Shown here: in pieces, positions 45,810 to 54,880 of the stretch
Layout: the number at the start of each line of letters is the position of its first letter
How positions within the stretch are numbered: position 1 is the stretch's first letter
Origin: Endothia cerciana
Lineage: Eukaryota; Ascomycota; Sordariomycetes; Diaporthales; Cryphonectriaceae
Reading direction: 5' to 3'
Length of the DNA: 64,000 nucleotides
NCBI GenBank assembly: GCA_026119935.1
Contig: JALRMH010000006.1
Location: 124,001-188,000, forward strand
Translations under genes and position numbers: made by a program
The notes under the pieces: model-generated
The model's database searches: none
The model's input: only the letters and a program-made list of their open reading frames with translations
What the model was told of the DNA's origin: nothing

Positions 45810-46688
45810 AATTGGTTCGCTCGGGGAGAGCACAAATGCCAGTCTTCAGAACGACATAGGACAGCCTCTTGAAGAGAAGACGAAGACTGGTTTGTTATAG
45901 ATGGTCGAGCCCGGTTCAGCTACATGGGGGTTGCAGAGCGTGGTGTACGCTTTTCTGGGCGCTTCATTTTTGAGCTTGGCCAAATGTAAACATCAATGTC
46001 TTTGGGTCTTTCTTACATATCCACTCATCACCCCTGGCACTTTGTATGTGGACGATGGAAGGTCACTACCCTGTATCCTGAAGACGTGAGATTTTCAACG
46101 CCTGCGATAAGCGGGATGCAGTCTAAGTGCGCCCTACACCGTCTGCTGAAATATAATCATAGTGTTTTAGTGACTTGAGAATGCCAATGACCGGGGGCAA
46201 ATTTCCGGGCTGCTACTTCGTGAACTTTGATGCCTATACCTACAGCATCGAGTGATGCTATTATAGTGCAAATCTCTCCATAATCGACCCTACCTACTAT
46301 TTGACTCTGGTCTTGAGGATCGTATCTGTTATCGCTCCGCCTTGGCTGTTGCCAATTAACAGCAACCCTTCACTCAAGTCCTTCACCGTGCTCCTACCCT
46401 CACAAGTTACAATGTCTCATCGTGTTGAGTCGACCCCTTGTGCACCTTCACTTCTCCATACTAGTCAGTGGTGATTAGACCTGAATATGTAGAGGATGCT
46501 GCTCACTTCATATGTAACTCAGGGTCAATCTGACTGAATCAGCACTGCCTTTTATAAAGCTGGAATTCTGCAGACCCCAATTCAAGTTGTCAGCCTGTTC
46601 CCTCAACTCTTTCCATTCCCCTCCTGCCAGCCTCATTCTTGGGTCAAAAACTACACACCTAGTCCACCCTTTTCAACACGACAACAAG
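45810..46688. other. Intergenic stretch with TATA box
   Basis: AT-richer spacer. TATAAA at 46553-46558 lies 131 nt before the ATG at 46689, followed by a pyrimidine-rich leader. No other gene seen. Confidence 0.5.
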
Positions 46689-47043
46689 ATGTGCATCTGG
46701 GGCTCATATATGTGTTTCCCATGCCAGCTCCCTACACACAACCCTCGCGAGCCGGCGCTTCTCCTGGAATGCCGTTACCGCCGGACCAGTCCTTCCAAAT
46801 GCAGGCGCGAGAAAGTTGTCCTTCTGGATGTCTTTAAGAGACTAGATCACATTGAGTGCCTCCAGCTGCCATAGGCTGTAGACCTGGAGGCTGACGTGTC
46901 TCACCAGAGAAAGGTACGTAGTTTTTACTGTCTGCGACCCCCTGTATTTGAGCACTGGTAACTGTACTGACAACAAGCGCCCGTTATCCTTAGGCAATGG
47001 CAAGGACCGCTTCGACGAGCTCCCTCCTCCGTATAGCCTATAG
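46689..47043 (+). pseudogene. Small Cys-rich reading frame interrupted by an in-frame TAG
   Basis: An ATG at 46689, 131 nt after a TATAAA and at the end of a pyrimidine-rich leader, opens a 61-codon frame with five spaced cysteines (MCIWGSYMCFPC at the start, then LLECRYR, SPSKCRREK and HIECLQLP). A TAG follows at 46872-46874. The same frame then continues with coding-like residues (DLEADVSHQRK) into an intron whose CTGAC branch point and TTAG acceptor are good; the donor is either GTACGT at 46914 or GTAGTT at 46918. It resumes to end in DELPPPYSL. The pattern recalls small intracellular Cys-rich fungal proteins I have seen annotated as hypothetical. It may be a nonsense allele, a 61-residue gene, or a readthrough case. 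Confidence 0.4.
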
Positions 47044-48113
47044 GAATCAGAATTGAGAGCTAGATGTCGATTTGAAGATGATTGAAGGAGGAGGGAATGT
47101 TCCTATAGTCATCAGCAGCAGCGAGCATTAGACCATCCAATACAATATGTGCCAAGGGATCTAGTACTTTAGTCAAGATATTATCTGGTCAGCTCTCTTG
47201 GAGATGATATTGTAATGTCTACGCCAGCCGCCAGCCGTCTCCCATGTGATGCAAGGAGGAATTCCAACCCCCTCCCCCCCCTCCCTAATTACCTGACAAA
47301 TCATATTCATGATGTCAAATGTTATCTTTGATTCTTGTCTCTTGACATCGAGATGCCAAACGCTGCAGTGCGCTCGCCATACATGATGTGGGACCATGAT
47401 GAACTTTCACAGGCTTATGTATGTCTCATCAAGCTGAAGACAAATCCGGGACGTATTTCTTGTTTGCCGCGCCCGAAAGTCACCATATCTGCAAGCAAAC
47501 AGCGGGGAATGCCCACGTCTAAAAATATCGATAGGATTCTGTAGCTACAGCGATCCGAATCACCATCCCCGAACACAACAACTGTCACCTGCCAATGCGA
47601 ACCCCAGACTCGGCACGTCACGCCATGTCAGGGCACTGGAGCGGTGTGGAAACACGCTGACGTGGTCAAGACGGCCCACTTTTCGCTGCCTCCCCTCGAG
47701 GCCCAACTCCAGATTGCCCGGCGTCCCAGACGGTCCTTTGGGCGGACGAGTGGGCACAACATTCGGCCTCGGGCGCCGACTCGCCTGCACGATGTGGCTG
47801 ACCCAGGGCGGTGATTGGTGTCTGCGGAGGGTCTCGCATGCATCCTTCGAACGGGTTTGCAGGCCGTCAAATGAGGTCTGGCTTTGTCAGCGTGCTCCTG
47901 TGGCGCGCATTGGGCGCCAGTTCGAAGAAGGGAGAGAGAGTAGTTCAGTCTCGCGGTGGAGCCCTCCTGCACGCTGTCGCTCCAGAATTCGAAGCAATCA
48001 TGATGCACCCCCGGCGTGGCATTTGAGTGGGTTTCCATCCCCATCGCTCCGGCGCCTGAACCCTCTCCTCTTTTCTTCTTTCCCGGGATGAACCCTAGAA
48101 TGTCTCGCAAAGG
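47044..48113. other. Intergenic stretch
   Basis: 1.07 kb with no gene I can support. The last 60 nt are pyrimidine-rich and look like the leader of the next gene. Confidence 0.45.
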
Positions 48114-49491
48114 ATGGGAAAAGGCGAATTTTCTCGAACTCTGACGGGAAGCGACTCGGGCTACGGGGACGACGCAAGCGAGAAGGCCTCATCCTCTCCC
48201 CTGCATCCTCTAGGTCCGTCCATCGGCGCAGATAACCCCCCAAGCCGCGCTAAGCGCCCAGCTGACAGTGTCATTCCCTCAGCTCGCAAAGGATATGAGA
48301 TCGGACCGGCGTCGAAGCTGCAGATAGGAGACGTATGTGGTCCTCCAAAAAGGCGGAAAGAATGTCGCGACTGAGACTCCAAGCAGGTGTTCGAGTTCCT
48401 CTGGGCCGACTGCCCGGAGTTTGAATGGGAATGGAAGTGTCTGGGCTACACGCGGTTCATTGTCCTGCGGCACAGTGACAGCTTCCCTCATTATTGCGCG
48501 TGTGTGTACGCATAATCCCCCCCCCCCCCCCCCTTCTGCTCCCCAGGCTCCTGTTCGCCGCTGAACAGCAAAACCAGGCCAATATCGGTAGGAAGCAAGC
48601 GTGACTTCGCAAAGCCAGGCATCGATACGCTCCAGCAAGGATACGTTTACGCATCCGGGGAGAAGGAGCGCGACCGTGAAGGGGCAGGGGCAGAGCCGCA
48701 GGCGAACCATCAACAACGGAGGGACCTGCCCCAGCTGCCGTACTCATCCGTGGGCCTAAGCCTGCGCAGTGGTCGACACCGAGTCAAGGATGACTCGAGG
48801 GCCAACTATGCCGGTAATCTGCGTATCCTAACTTGGTATCCTGGCCGGCTACTTACAGACATCTTTGTTAGACATCGTCGAGGTCGATCACGAGGCCCAG
48901 GTCATGGTAATTGGCGATGTCGCGCGCTACTTTGACCGCGTTCGCAAGAACGTCAACAAGGCCTTCATGCGGCAGATGCTGCGCGAGGCCTTGGGCCCCT
49001 ATTGCCAGCGGAAGAAGAGCGAATCTGCCGCCGCCGGGGTTCGAGGCTGGGGAAACAGCGCTGTGGCACTGGTCAAAGCCCCCGACGGAGACCACGGGCG
49101 TGAGCAGGTCGGCCCAGAGGAGGCCGGGAGCAGTGGGAAGCAGCCAGAAGAGGCGCAGATACCGCTGGAAACACCCCTGGAGAAGGATATGGAGGACTTC
49201 TTCAGCGATACGACGAGGGAGGAGGACGACTGGGAGGGCAGTGTGCGGTCTCCTGTTGACTCGCCCCGGCCATCTGACGACCGGCGCCCAATGAGGGCCT
49301 TCTCCCGCAGCCGGACCCTCGAGAATGTGACAGCGGTCAGACCGGGGATGGACAAGGCCGGGCTGAGCAGTCTCCGCAGCCTGAGACAGGGCCTGCCAGG
49401 TGGTGACGACCATGATGATACATCTTCCTTGCGTTCCTTGGCCATGGTCGGGAGGTCTGATTCATTCTCATCCAAACGATCAAGGAGATGA
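48114..49491 (+). CDS. Protein of unknown function, four exons
   Basis: Exons 48114-48332, 48387-48501, 48547-48813 and 48872-49491 keep one frame and give 406 residues. The introns are 45-58 nt with GTATGT, GTGTGT and GTAATC donors; intron 2 (48502-48546) is mostly a C17 run, so its exact ends are less certain. Exon 2 encodes a dense aromatic/acidic motif (FEFLWADCPEFEWEWKCLGYTRF) that looks like the conserved core. Exon 4 starts with an alpha/beta-like segment (VEVDHEAQVMVIGDVARYF) and then becomes disordered, with an acidic stretch and a Ser/Arg-rich end. I do not recognise the family. No membrane helix or signal peptide. Its downstream neighbour on the same strand is a receiver-domain protein. 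Confidence 0.7.
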
Positions 49492-50118
49492 TTCCGACTG
49501 CATGATGGACCTTGGTTCTAGGGTGTTGGCGTTATGAGCATATATGTCTACAATCTGTCTTATTCTAAATCCAGAATGCACTCTACGGCTATACCTCTAC
49601 CTCATGACTACTTGATCCCTCATTGACCAACCAGCCCCTTCTGCCCCTTTGACTCTCACATACTTTGTCATGCGTTATGCAATCCCAAGGCTCACCAGGC
49701 CTTTCGTCGACAAATAGCAAGAATTCCCGGTGCTCAGCCATCACAAGGCATCGTGGCAGCAGACACTGCCTTCCCAGGCCAGTAAATCCCAGGCAAGCGA
49801 GCTGACCTTCTGCTGTGAGATGGTGTCCACCCCCTTGGGCATGTTCGACTGGCTCAACTGTCTTGGCTAGGTACGATGGTACAAGATAGAAGAGATAGCT
49901 CATCCGCCCTGCATTGGTGGGCCTGGATCCCTTGCTTAGGTCATCATGAGGGGTTCCTGTATGGACAAACTATGGTCGGCGAGTATGGGGAATCTGTATG
50001 TCAGCATAAGGTGTTGCTTACGACAATAACATCCTACTATCTGTGACAAGAAGTACTCCTCGAGCTGCTTTAGGCGATCGACTTCATAGAGCGCCCATCA
50101 GGGGGCGACGAACAAGCA
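49492..50118. other. Spacer between unknown gene and receiver gene
   Basis: 627 nt with no frame or motif. I looked for histidine-kinase ATPase or dimerisation remnants upstream of the receiver and saw none. Confidence 0.5.
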
Positions 50119-50787
50119 ATGACCTTACAATCGAAGAAGGTGCAGATCTCAGAGACGCAATACGGCGAGGAGGTGCACAACAAACAATCTTCTGAGGAAA
50201 ACGCTCCTCCAGCACCACAAGGCCAGGCGAAGCCTCCACCCGACCCAAAAGTGTCTTCCCAGGCGCCCCCTACACCAGCTGACATGTCTGGCCCGAAAAC
50301 CAGAGACGGCGCTGCGAGCCCATATGTCCTGATTGCTGACGACAACAAGATCAACCGCCGGGTCCTGGGGAAATATATGAGGGGAATGGGCCTGCCTTAC
50401 ATTGTGGCCCATGACGGCCGCATGGCAGTAGAGACCTACCGGGCGGCCTTCGCAACCTCGCAATCGGCGGGATCCCAGCCGCGAACCGACAACGACCAAA
50501 CTTCCACGGCGGAGAGGGATGCCGCTGGTCTCCTGACGGACCCGTCCCGGCCCTTCACGCACGTGCTTATGGACTGGCGCATGCCGGTCATGGACGGACA
50601 GGCGGCGACGGCGGAGATCCGGGCCTTTGAAGCTGAGAACTGTGTCCGGCCGCCTGCGGTCATCGTGGCCCTCTGCACCTCTCTACATCCATCAGCCCGG
50701 GAAGAGGCACTCAGCGCAGGCTGCGATGATGTTCTAGGCGGCCCGACCGAGTATAGACAGCTGCCAAGGATGTTCCAAGGGTCGTGA
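50119..50787 (+). CDS. Stand-alone response-regulator receiver protein, degenerate
   Basis: A single exon of 222 residues. The N-terminal 65 residues are Gln/Pro-rich and disordered. The receiver follows: LIADDNKINRRVLGKYM with the acidic pair Asp74-Asp75, then VLMDWRMPVMDG with the phospho-acceptor Asp152. A 30-residue insertion separates beta-2 from beta-3. The conserved Thr/Ser after VAL is replaced by Cys186 and the essential Lys before Pro is Gly208 (LGGPTEY instead of the usual KP). It resembles the C-terminal receiver of fungal hybrid histidine kinases, but no kinase core is present upstream. It may be a pseudo-receiver that no longer switches, or a kinase fragment still under expression. 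A later in-frame Met at residue 56 is an alternative start. Confidence 0.75.
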   Translation: MTLQSKKVQISETQYGEEVHNKQSSEENAPPAPQGQAKPPPDPKVSSQAPPTPADMSGPKTRDGAASPYVLIADDNKINRRVLGKYMRGMGLPYIVAHDGRMAVETYRAAFATSQSAGSQPRTDNDQTSTAERDAAGLLTDPSRPFTHVLMDWRMPVMDGQAATAEIRAFEAENCVRPPAVIVALCTSLHPSAREEALSAGCDDVLGGPTEYRQLPRMFQGS

Positions 50788-52148
50788 TGTGGAGACGGCA
50801 GAAAGATACGGTGTTGTGGGACATGGAGCGGCCAGGTGATCGTATAGTTAGCATCGACGGTGCTCGATCTTCACAGGAGGTTCACAAAGAGAATCCTTGC
50901 CGCACGGAGCACAGTGAGGTACGGCCAGAGAGAAGATATCGATGACATCCGTGAGCTGCCTTCGAGATGACCAATCCGGGATGAAAGTGGTGGTTAGTCC
51001 CTAACATACGTCCCTCAACGCTGTCCTTGCCATTATGAGGCGACACTCAGCCTTGGCAAGGGACTGCTTCACAACAAGATGCTGTTCGCACCCCCACCGC
51101 TGGCTCTCTCGTCTCCTGTGATCGCAATACCGTTGTCAAGGCATGCTGTCCATGGCAATGCATTGTTGAGCTCACGCAGGTCGAATCAACCGTACTTTTG
51201 AATTAGCGTTGGGGCAAGTGTCTCAGGAAAGGAAGAGTTGGGTGGAGCTCTACAGGTCCTAGGGGGGTCTCAAGCAGTAGAACCTACCGAGAAAGAAAAA
51301 AAAAAAGGAAAAAAAAAAAAAAAAAGGGGCAGAGTCGGGCTTCAAATCAACGCGGATCAAGCTCTGGAAGTATAGTACATACAGCCTCTCCCTAAGGCTA
51401 CTTGCTCGTCTGAGACCTCTGAGAATCGCGATGCTCAGGGAGCGTACACCACGGTCTTGGGACTCAAATGCGCCGCTGCGCCGCGCTGTCTTTGGGGGGC
51501 CCGAGGCGGTCCCCAGAAGCTGGCAGGTAACTCGACATCCGCACTTCTATCCCCACGCGCTGGAAGAATGCGAGATGTGTCGTCGGTGAGGCTCAAGGTC
51601 CGGTCGGTTCACGGACTTGGTACTGTGGTACCCGCCTCGGCAGGTCCCGTGTCGTGGGTCTCAAAGATCCGGCCTGGGACTGATGCTGTTACCATGGTAC
51701 GTACATCATCTTACCCTGGGGTAGGTAGCAAGCAATTGTGGGGGCATTCCTGCATTGGGTAAAGTTGGTTTCGAGAGATGCAAGTTGGAAACGTGCTGGG
51801 GGTGGGGGGGGGGAAGGGTCTTCGCTTGCTTCCGCATCCTCCTGCAATCTCCCTGCGAAGAGAGTCTAGGCGACAGGTGCGGGAATACTCTACGGCCCTT
51901 TCTTACGGGGCGAGATGGTTGGTGATCATGGTCAGGCCACTCAGGATGAGGGTCCAAAAAAAAAAAAGAAAAAGAGTTTGGAAAAATGTCTTGTCTTTGT
52001 GTGTGAATTCATATACACAATGAATCGAATCTTTCTCTCAGGATACAACAGTCACTCGGACTATCAATGTCCTCCTGATCCTCCTCAAAACAATGTACAG
52101 TGTATCTCACATGCCATCTAGCCTATCCGCTCTTCAGGCGGACAGGCT
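50788..52148. other. Intergenic stretch with A-rich tracts and G10
   Basis: 1.36 kb downstream of both the receiver gene (+) and the AA9 gene (-). It has an A-rich tract at 51293-51325, an A-rich tract at 51956-51976 and G10 at 51804-51813. The A tracts could be 3' tails of retroposed sequence, but I see no target-site duplication or recognisable body. Confidence 0.45.
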
Positions 52149-53286
52149 TTACAGCGCAAGCTCACGGGCGTGGCGGCGCTTCTTGTTGCAGGTCTTGCCG
52201 CTAGTAGCCGACGAGGAAGTAGCGGCGGCGGCCACAGAGGAGCTGGTGGCGCTCTCGACAGCGACGGCGCTCGCTGAAGAAGTAGCCTCAGCAGCGGAGG
52301 TAGCAACCGCAGCCGCCGAAGACGCAGAGGTGGCCGCGGCAGAGGAGACGGCGGCGGCGGTGGTGGTGGCGGCAGAAGAGCCGGAGCCGGAGTCGGAGAC
52401 GCCGGTTGTGATAGCGGCGGAGCTGCTGGTCACGGAGACTTCGGACTGGGCCAGGTTGGTGCCAGCAGCGATCTGGGTGGGGCCGGGGATGTCGTAGGAG
52501 GCGAGGGTCTGGTAGATGTCGACGAGGATGCCGGCGTCGCTCTCAGAGTAGAGGGCCTCACCCAGGGTTCCGGTAGGGGCGAGGGTGCCGGTGCCAGTCA
52601 CGGCCAGGTTGAAGCACTGGGGGTAGTTCTGGGCGCCGCCGGACTCCTCGGCGGAGTGCAGGGCGATGATCTCGTGGCGCCAGACGTAGTTGCCGGTGGC
52701 GAGGTCCTCAGGGATCTTGATGACCCAGGAGTTGTTGTTGGCGATCAGGTTGTCGGAGCCCCAGGTGCCGGGGAGGGTGGAGTCGTCGACAAGACCGACG
52801 GCGGCGATCTTGAAGAAATCGAGGTCGGTCTTGGTGACGGTGGTGCAGTCACCGTTGCAGTTGGCAAGCATGTCGATCACGGGACCGTGGTGAGAGGAGG
52901 GCCAAGCCGTCCAGTAAACCTCGATCTCGTCACCGGCCTGGACGCTGGCGTATCCACCGGCAGGAGTGGCGTCAACGTGGCAGATGATATCGCCGGAGGC
53001 ATAGGCGGAGGGAGCAACGTAGCCGTTGTCTGTGTCGGAAGCGGTCCTGTTTCACGTGGTCAGGCTCAAGAGGGAGGCACTGCAGAAGGGGGGGGGGGGG
53101 GCAGGATGTGGAGGCCACATACCATCCGACAACAGTTGGCGGGTCGCTCTCGTATGGGTAGACGGTGGGGTCATATCCGTCATACCACACACCGGCAACG
53201 TTGATACCGACGGTGTGACCGTGGGCAGAGACGAGGGCTGCGCCAGCAGCTGCCGCAGCCGCGACCTTGAGAGCAACGGAAGACAT
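52149..53286 (-). CDS. AA9 lytic polysaccharide monooxygenase
   Basis: A secreted copper enzyme that oxidatively cleaves cellulose or hemicellulose. Exons 53286-53123 and 53046-52149 with a 76-nt intron (GTATGT donor, CTGAC branch, AACAG acceptor) give 353 residues. An Ala-rich signal peptide should be cut after residue 21, exposing His22 (HGHTVGINV) as the N-terminal half of the copper histidine brace. The second His is at 107/108 (SSHHGPVIDM). The conserved Gln and Tyr are in GAQNYPQCFNLAVTG. Cys residues of the family disulfides are present. After the catalytic domain (to about residue 250) comes a long Ser/Ala/Thr-rich linker, ending in a short basic Cys-containing tail (KTCNKKRRHARE) instead of a CBM1. 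The intron contains a G14 run on the + strand. Confidence 0.95.
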
Positions 53287-53964
53287 TTTCGAGGTTGATG
53301 ATGGTCTGGCGGGACAGGTTGATGGTTCGATAGACCGGCTTCTTTAAAAAAAGAGTGAGTGTATTGCGGAATGAGCAAAAGAGTGGTCTTCAGTCAATGA
53401 AGCAAATGAATGTCAACGAGAAAGTCTCGAAATGTGAGTGAAATGAAGGTTGATCTCCGGACTGGTAGCCTGAGGAAAGGTTAACGAAAGAAGAGAAGCC
53501 CATAACATGGCGAGACACGCCACGAGAGGGAGGCTTTATACAGGCCATGGTCGTACCAGCAAGTTCAATATCCGCCGCCGCCGCCCCCCTGGATGACATG
53601 CTCGGCACAGCCGCCTGATGAGAGGTGGGACGAACTTGTTCCCACTCGGGCCCCGCCCGGCCCCCGGGGCCCTGCTCGTCTAACGGGGGATGCCCAGTCG
53701 GAGTATTTTCACCTGCACGTTCCGTTTCAGTGAAATGAGTGTTCATGAATCGGACCCGGTAGCGGTTCGAGGAAAAGGGGGCCGAAGATATTGAAGGAAT
53801 AACGTCCTTGGCCCATGGACACAGTGGCACTGGCGCAGGCCCGGCGATTGCCAACCATCGTCACGAGTCTGGTCCGGGGAGGGCCGCCTAGGGAAGAGAG
53901 GTGAGTGGGACACCACGGGACGCCGAGACCTGTCAGATCTTGGGAAAGGTCTTGGCGATGGACT

Positions 53965-53982
53965 ATACTACTATAGTAGTAT
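53965..53982. repeat. Perfect 18-nt palindrome
   Basis: ATACTACTATAGTAGTAT reads identically on both strands, about 680 nt upstream of the AA9 start. A related inverted repeat with the same CTACTATA arms sits at 14218-14238. Confidence 0.9.
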
Positions 53983-54196
53983 GTAAGACAGACTGAGAAC
54001 GTGGCATGGGCAAAAGCTTGGCCGTCAGGAAGAGGTCGAGCGTGGCTCCCCATGTGAGACTATGGCTGACCAGGCCTCTCGGGACCCAGGCGGAAGAAGC
54101 AAGTCGACGGATCACAACAGGCGCCCAAGGGGTGATGCCAGCCCCAGGAAGGCGGGAGACCACCATAGAGATGGGAGTCACCTCGAGGCTGAAGGC

Positions 54197-54250
54197 AGTG
54201 AGTGAGTGAGTGAGTGAGTGAGTGAGTGAGTGAGTGAGTGAGTGAGTGAG
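54197..54250. repeat. (GAGT)n microsatellite
   Basis: About 13 perfect tandem tetranucleotide units. Confidence 0.97.
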
Positions 54251-54414
54251 CGAGCTCGATGTTTAAGCCTCAAGATTGATGATCATCCTGACAGATGCTT
54301 GTGCATCGCGGTCCTGCTCCCCTATTGCATGCCGAGTGCCCTCACGCCATCCACCCGCGGGAGATAGATGGTCCTCAACATCGGTGTGGCAACCAGCCCG
54401 GTTTCGATGAGTGG

Positions 54415-54442
54415 TAGTGGTGGTGGTGGTGGTGGTGGTGGT
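54415..54442. repeat. (GGT)n microsatellite
   Basis: About nine tandem GGT units, 170 nt from the GAGT array. Confidence 0.95.
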
Positions 54443-54600
54443 GTGAGAGGAGCATGATGGCATAGATTGTGCTAGGACGTGACGGGGCTGGTGAAAACAA
54501 GCCTTCGTGATCGCTTGTGCAAGGCGCGAAATGAAGGACGGCGGCTCAGCGGAGGAGCCAGGGGGTTCATGGGCACGGCTTGGTCAAGAGTATAGTGGTA

Positions 54601-54650
54601 TCCCCCCCTCTGGGCCCCCTCTGGGCCCCTCTGGGCCCCCCTCTGCCCCC
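54601..54650. repeat. CTCTGGGCCCC minisatellite
   Basis: Three to four imperfect copies of an 11-12-nt unit, ending in CTCTGCCCCC. Confidence 0.8.
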
Positions 54651-54837
54651 GTAGTAGGGTTAGCCGACGTTGCATTATGCGGCGAAAAAAGATGCAGGGG
54701 TCAGGCACCGTCAGGCACCTCAGCAGGGGCCCCTGCCCGGGAAGCATCCCCCACTGAGTGCTGTGCTGTTGAGTCTCCTGGTGTGCTGTCTGCAGGTACC
54801 TTAACATGGGCATCACCAGCCAGCTTTTCATCACGCG

Positions 54838-54880
54838 CCACCACCACCACCACCACCACCACCACCACCACCATCATCAT
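54838..54880. repeat. (CCA)n followed by (CAT)n microsatellite
   Basis: About twelve CCA units followed by three CAT units. Confidence 0.95.

Noticed and set aside
51293..51325. A-rich tract as a retroelement tail
   Set aside because: No reverse-transcriptase remnant, tRNA-like body or target duplication seen next to it.
52656..53204. 182-codon frame opposite the AA9 gene
   Set aside because: Shadow of the strongly biased AA9 codons on the other strand.
54197..54250. Regular repeats that might suggest a CRISPR array
   Set aside because: Tetranucleotide microsatellite without spacers, in a eukaryotic genome.
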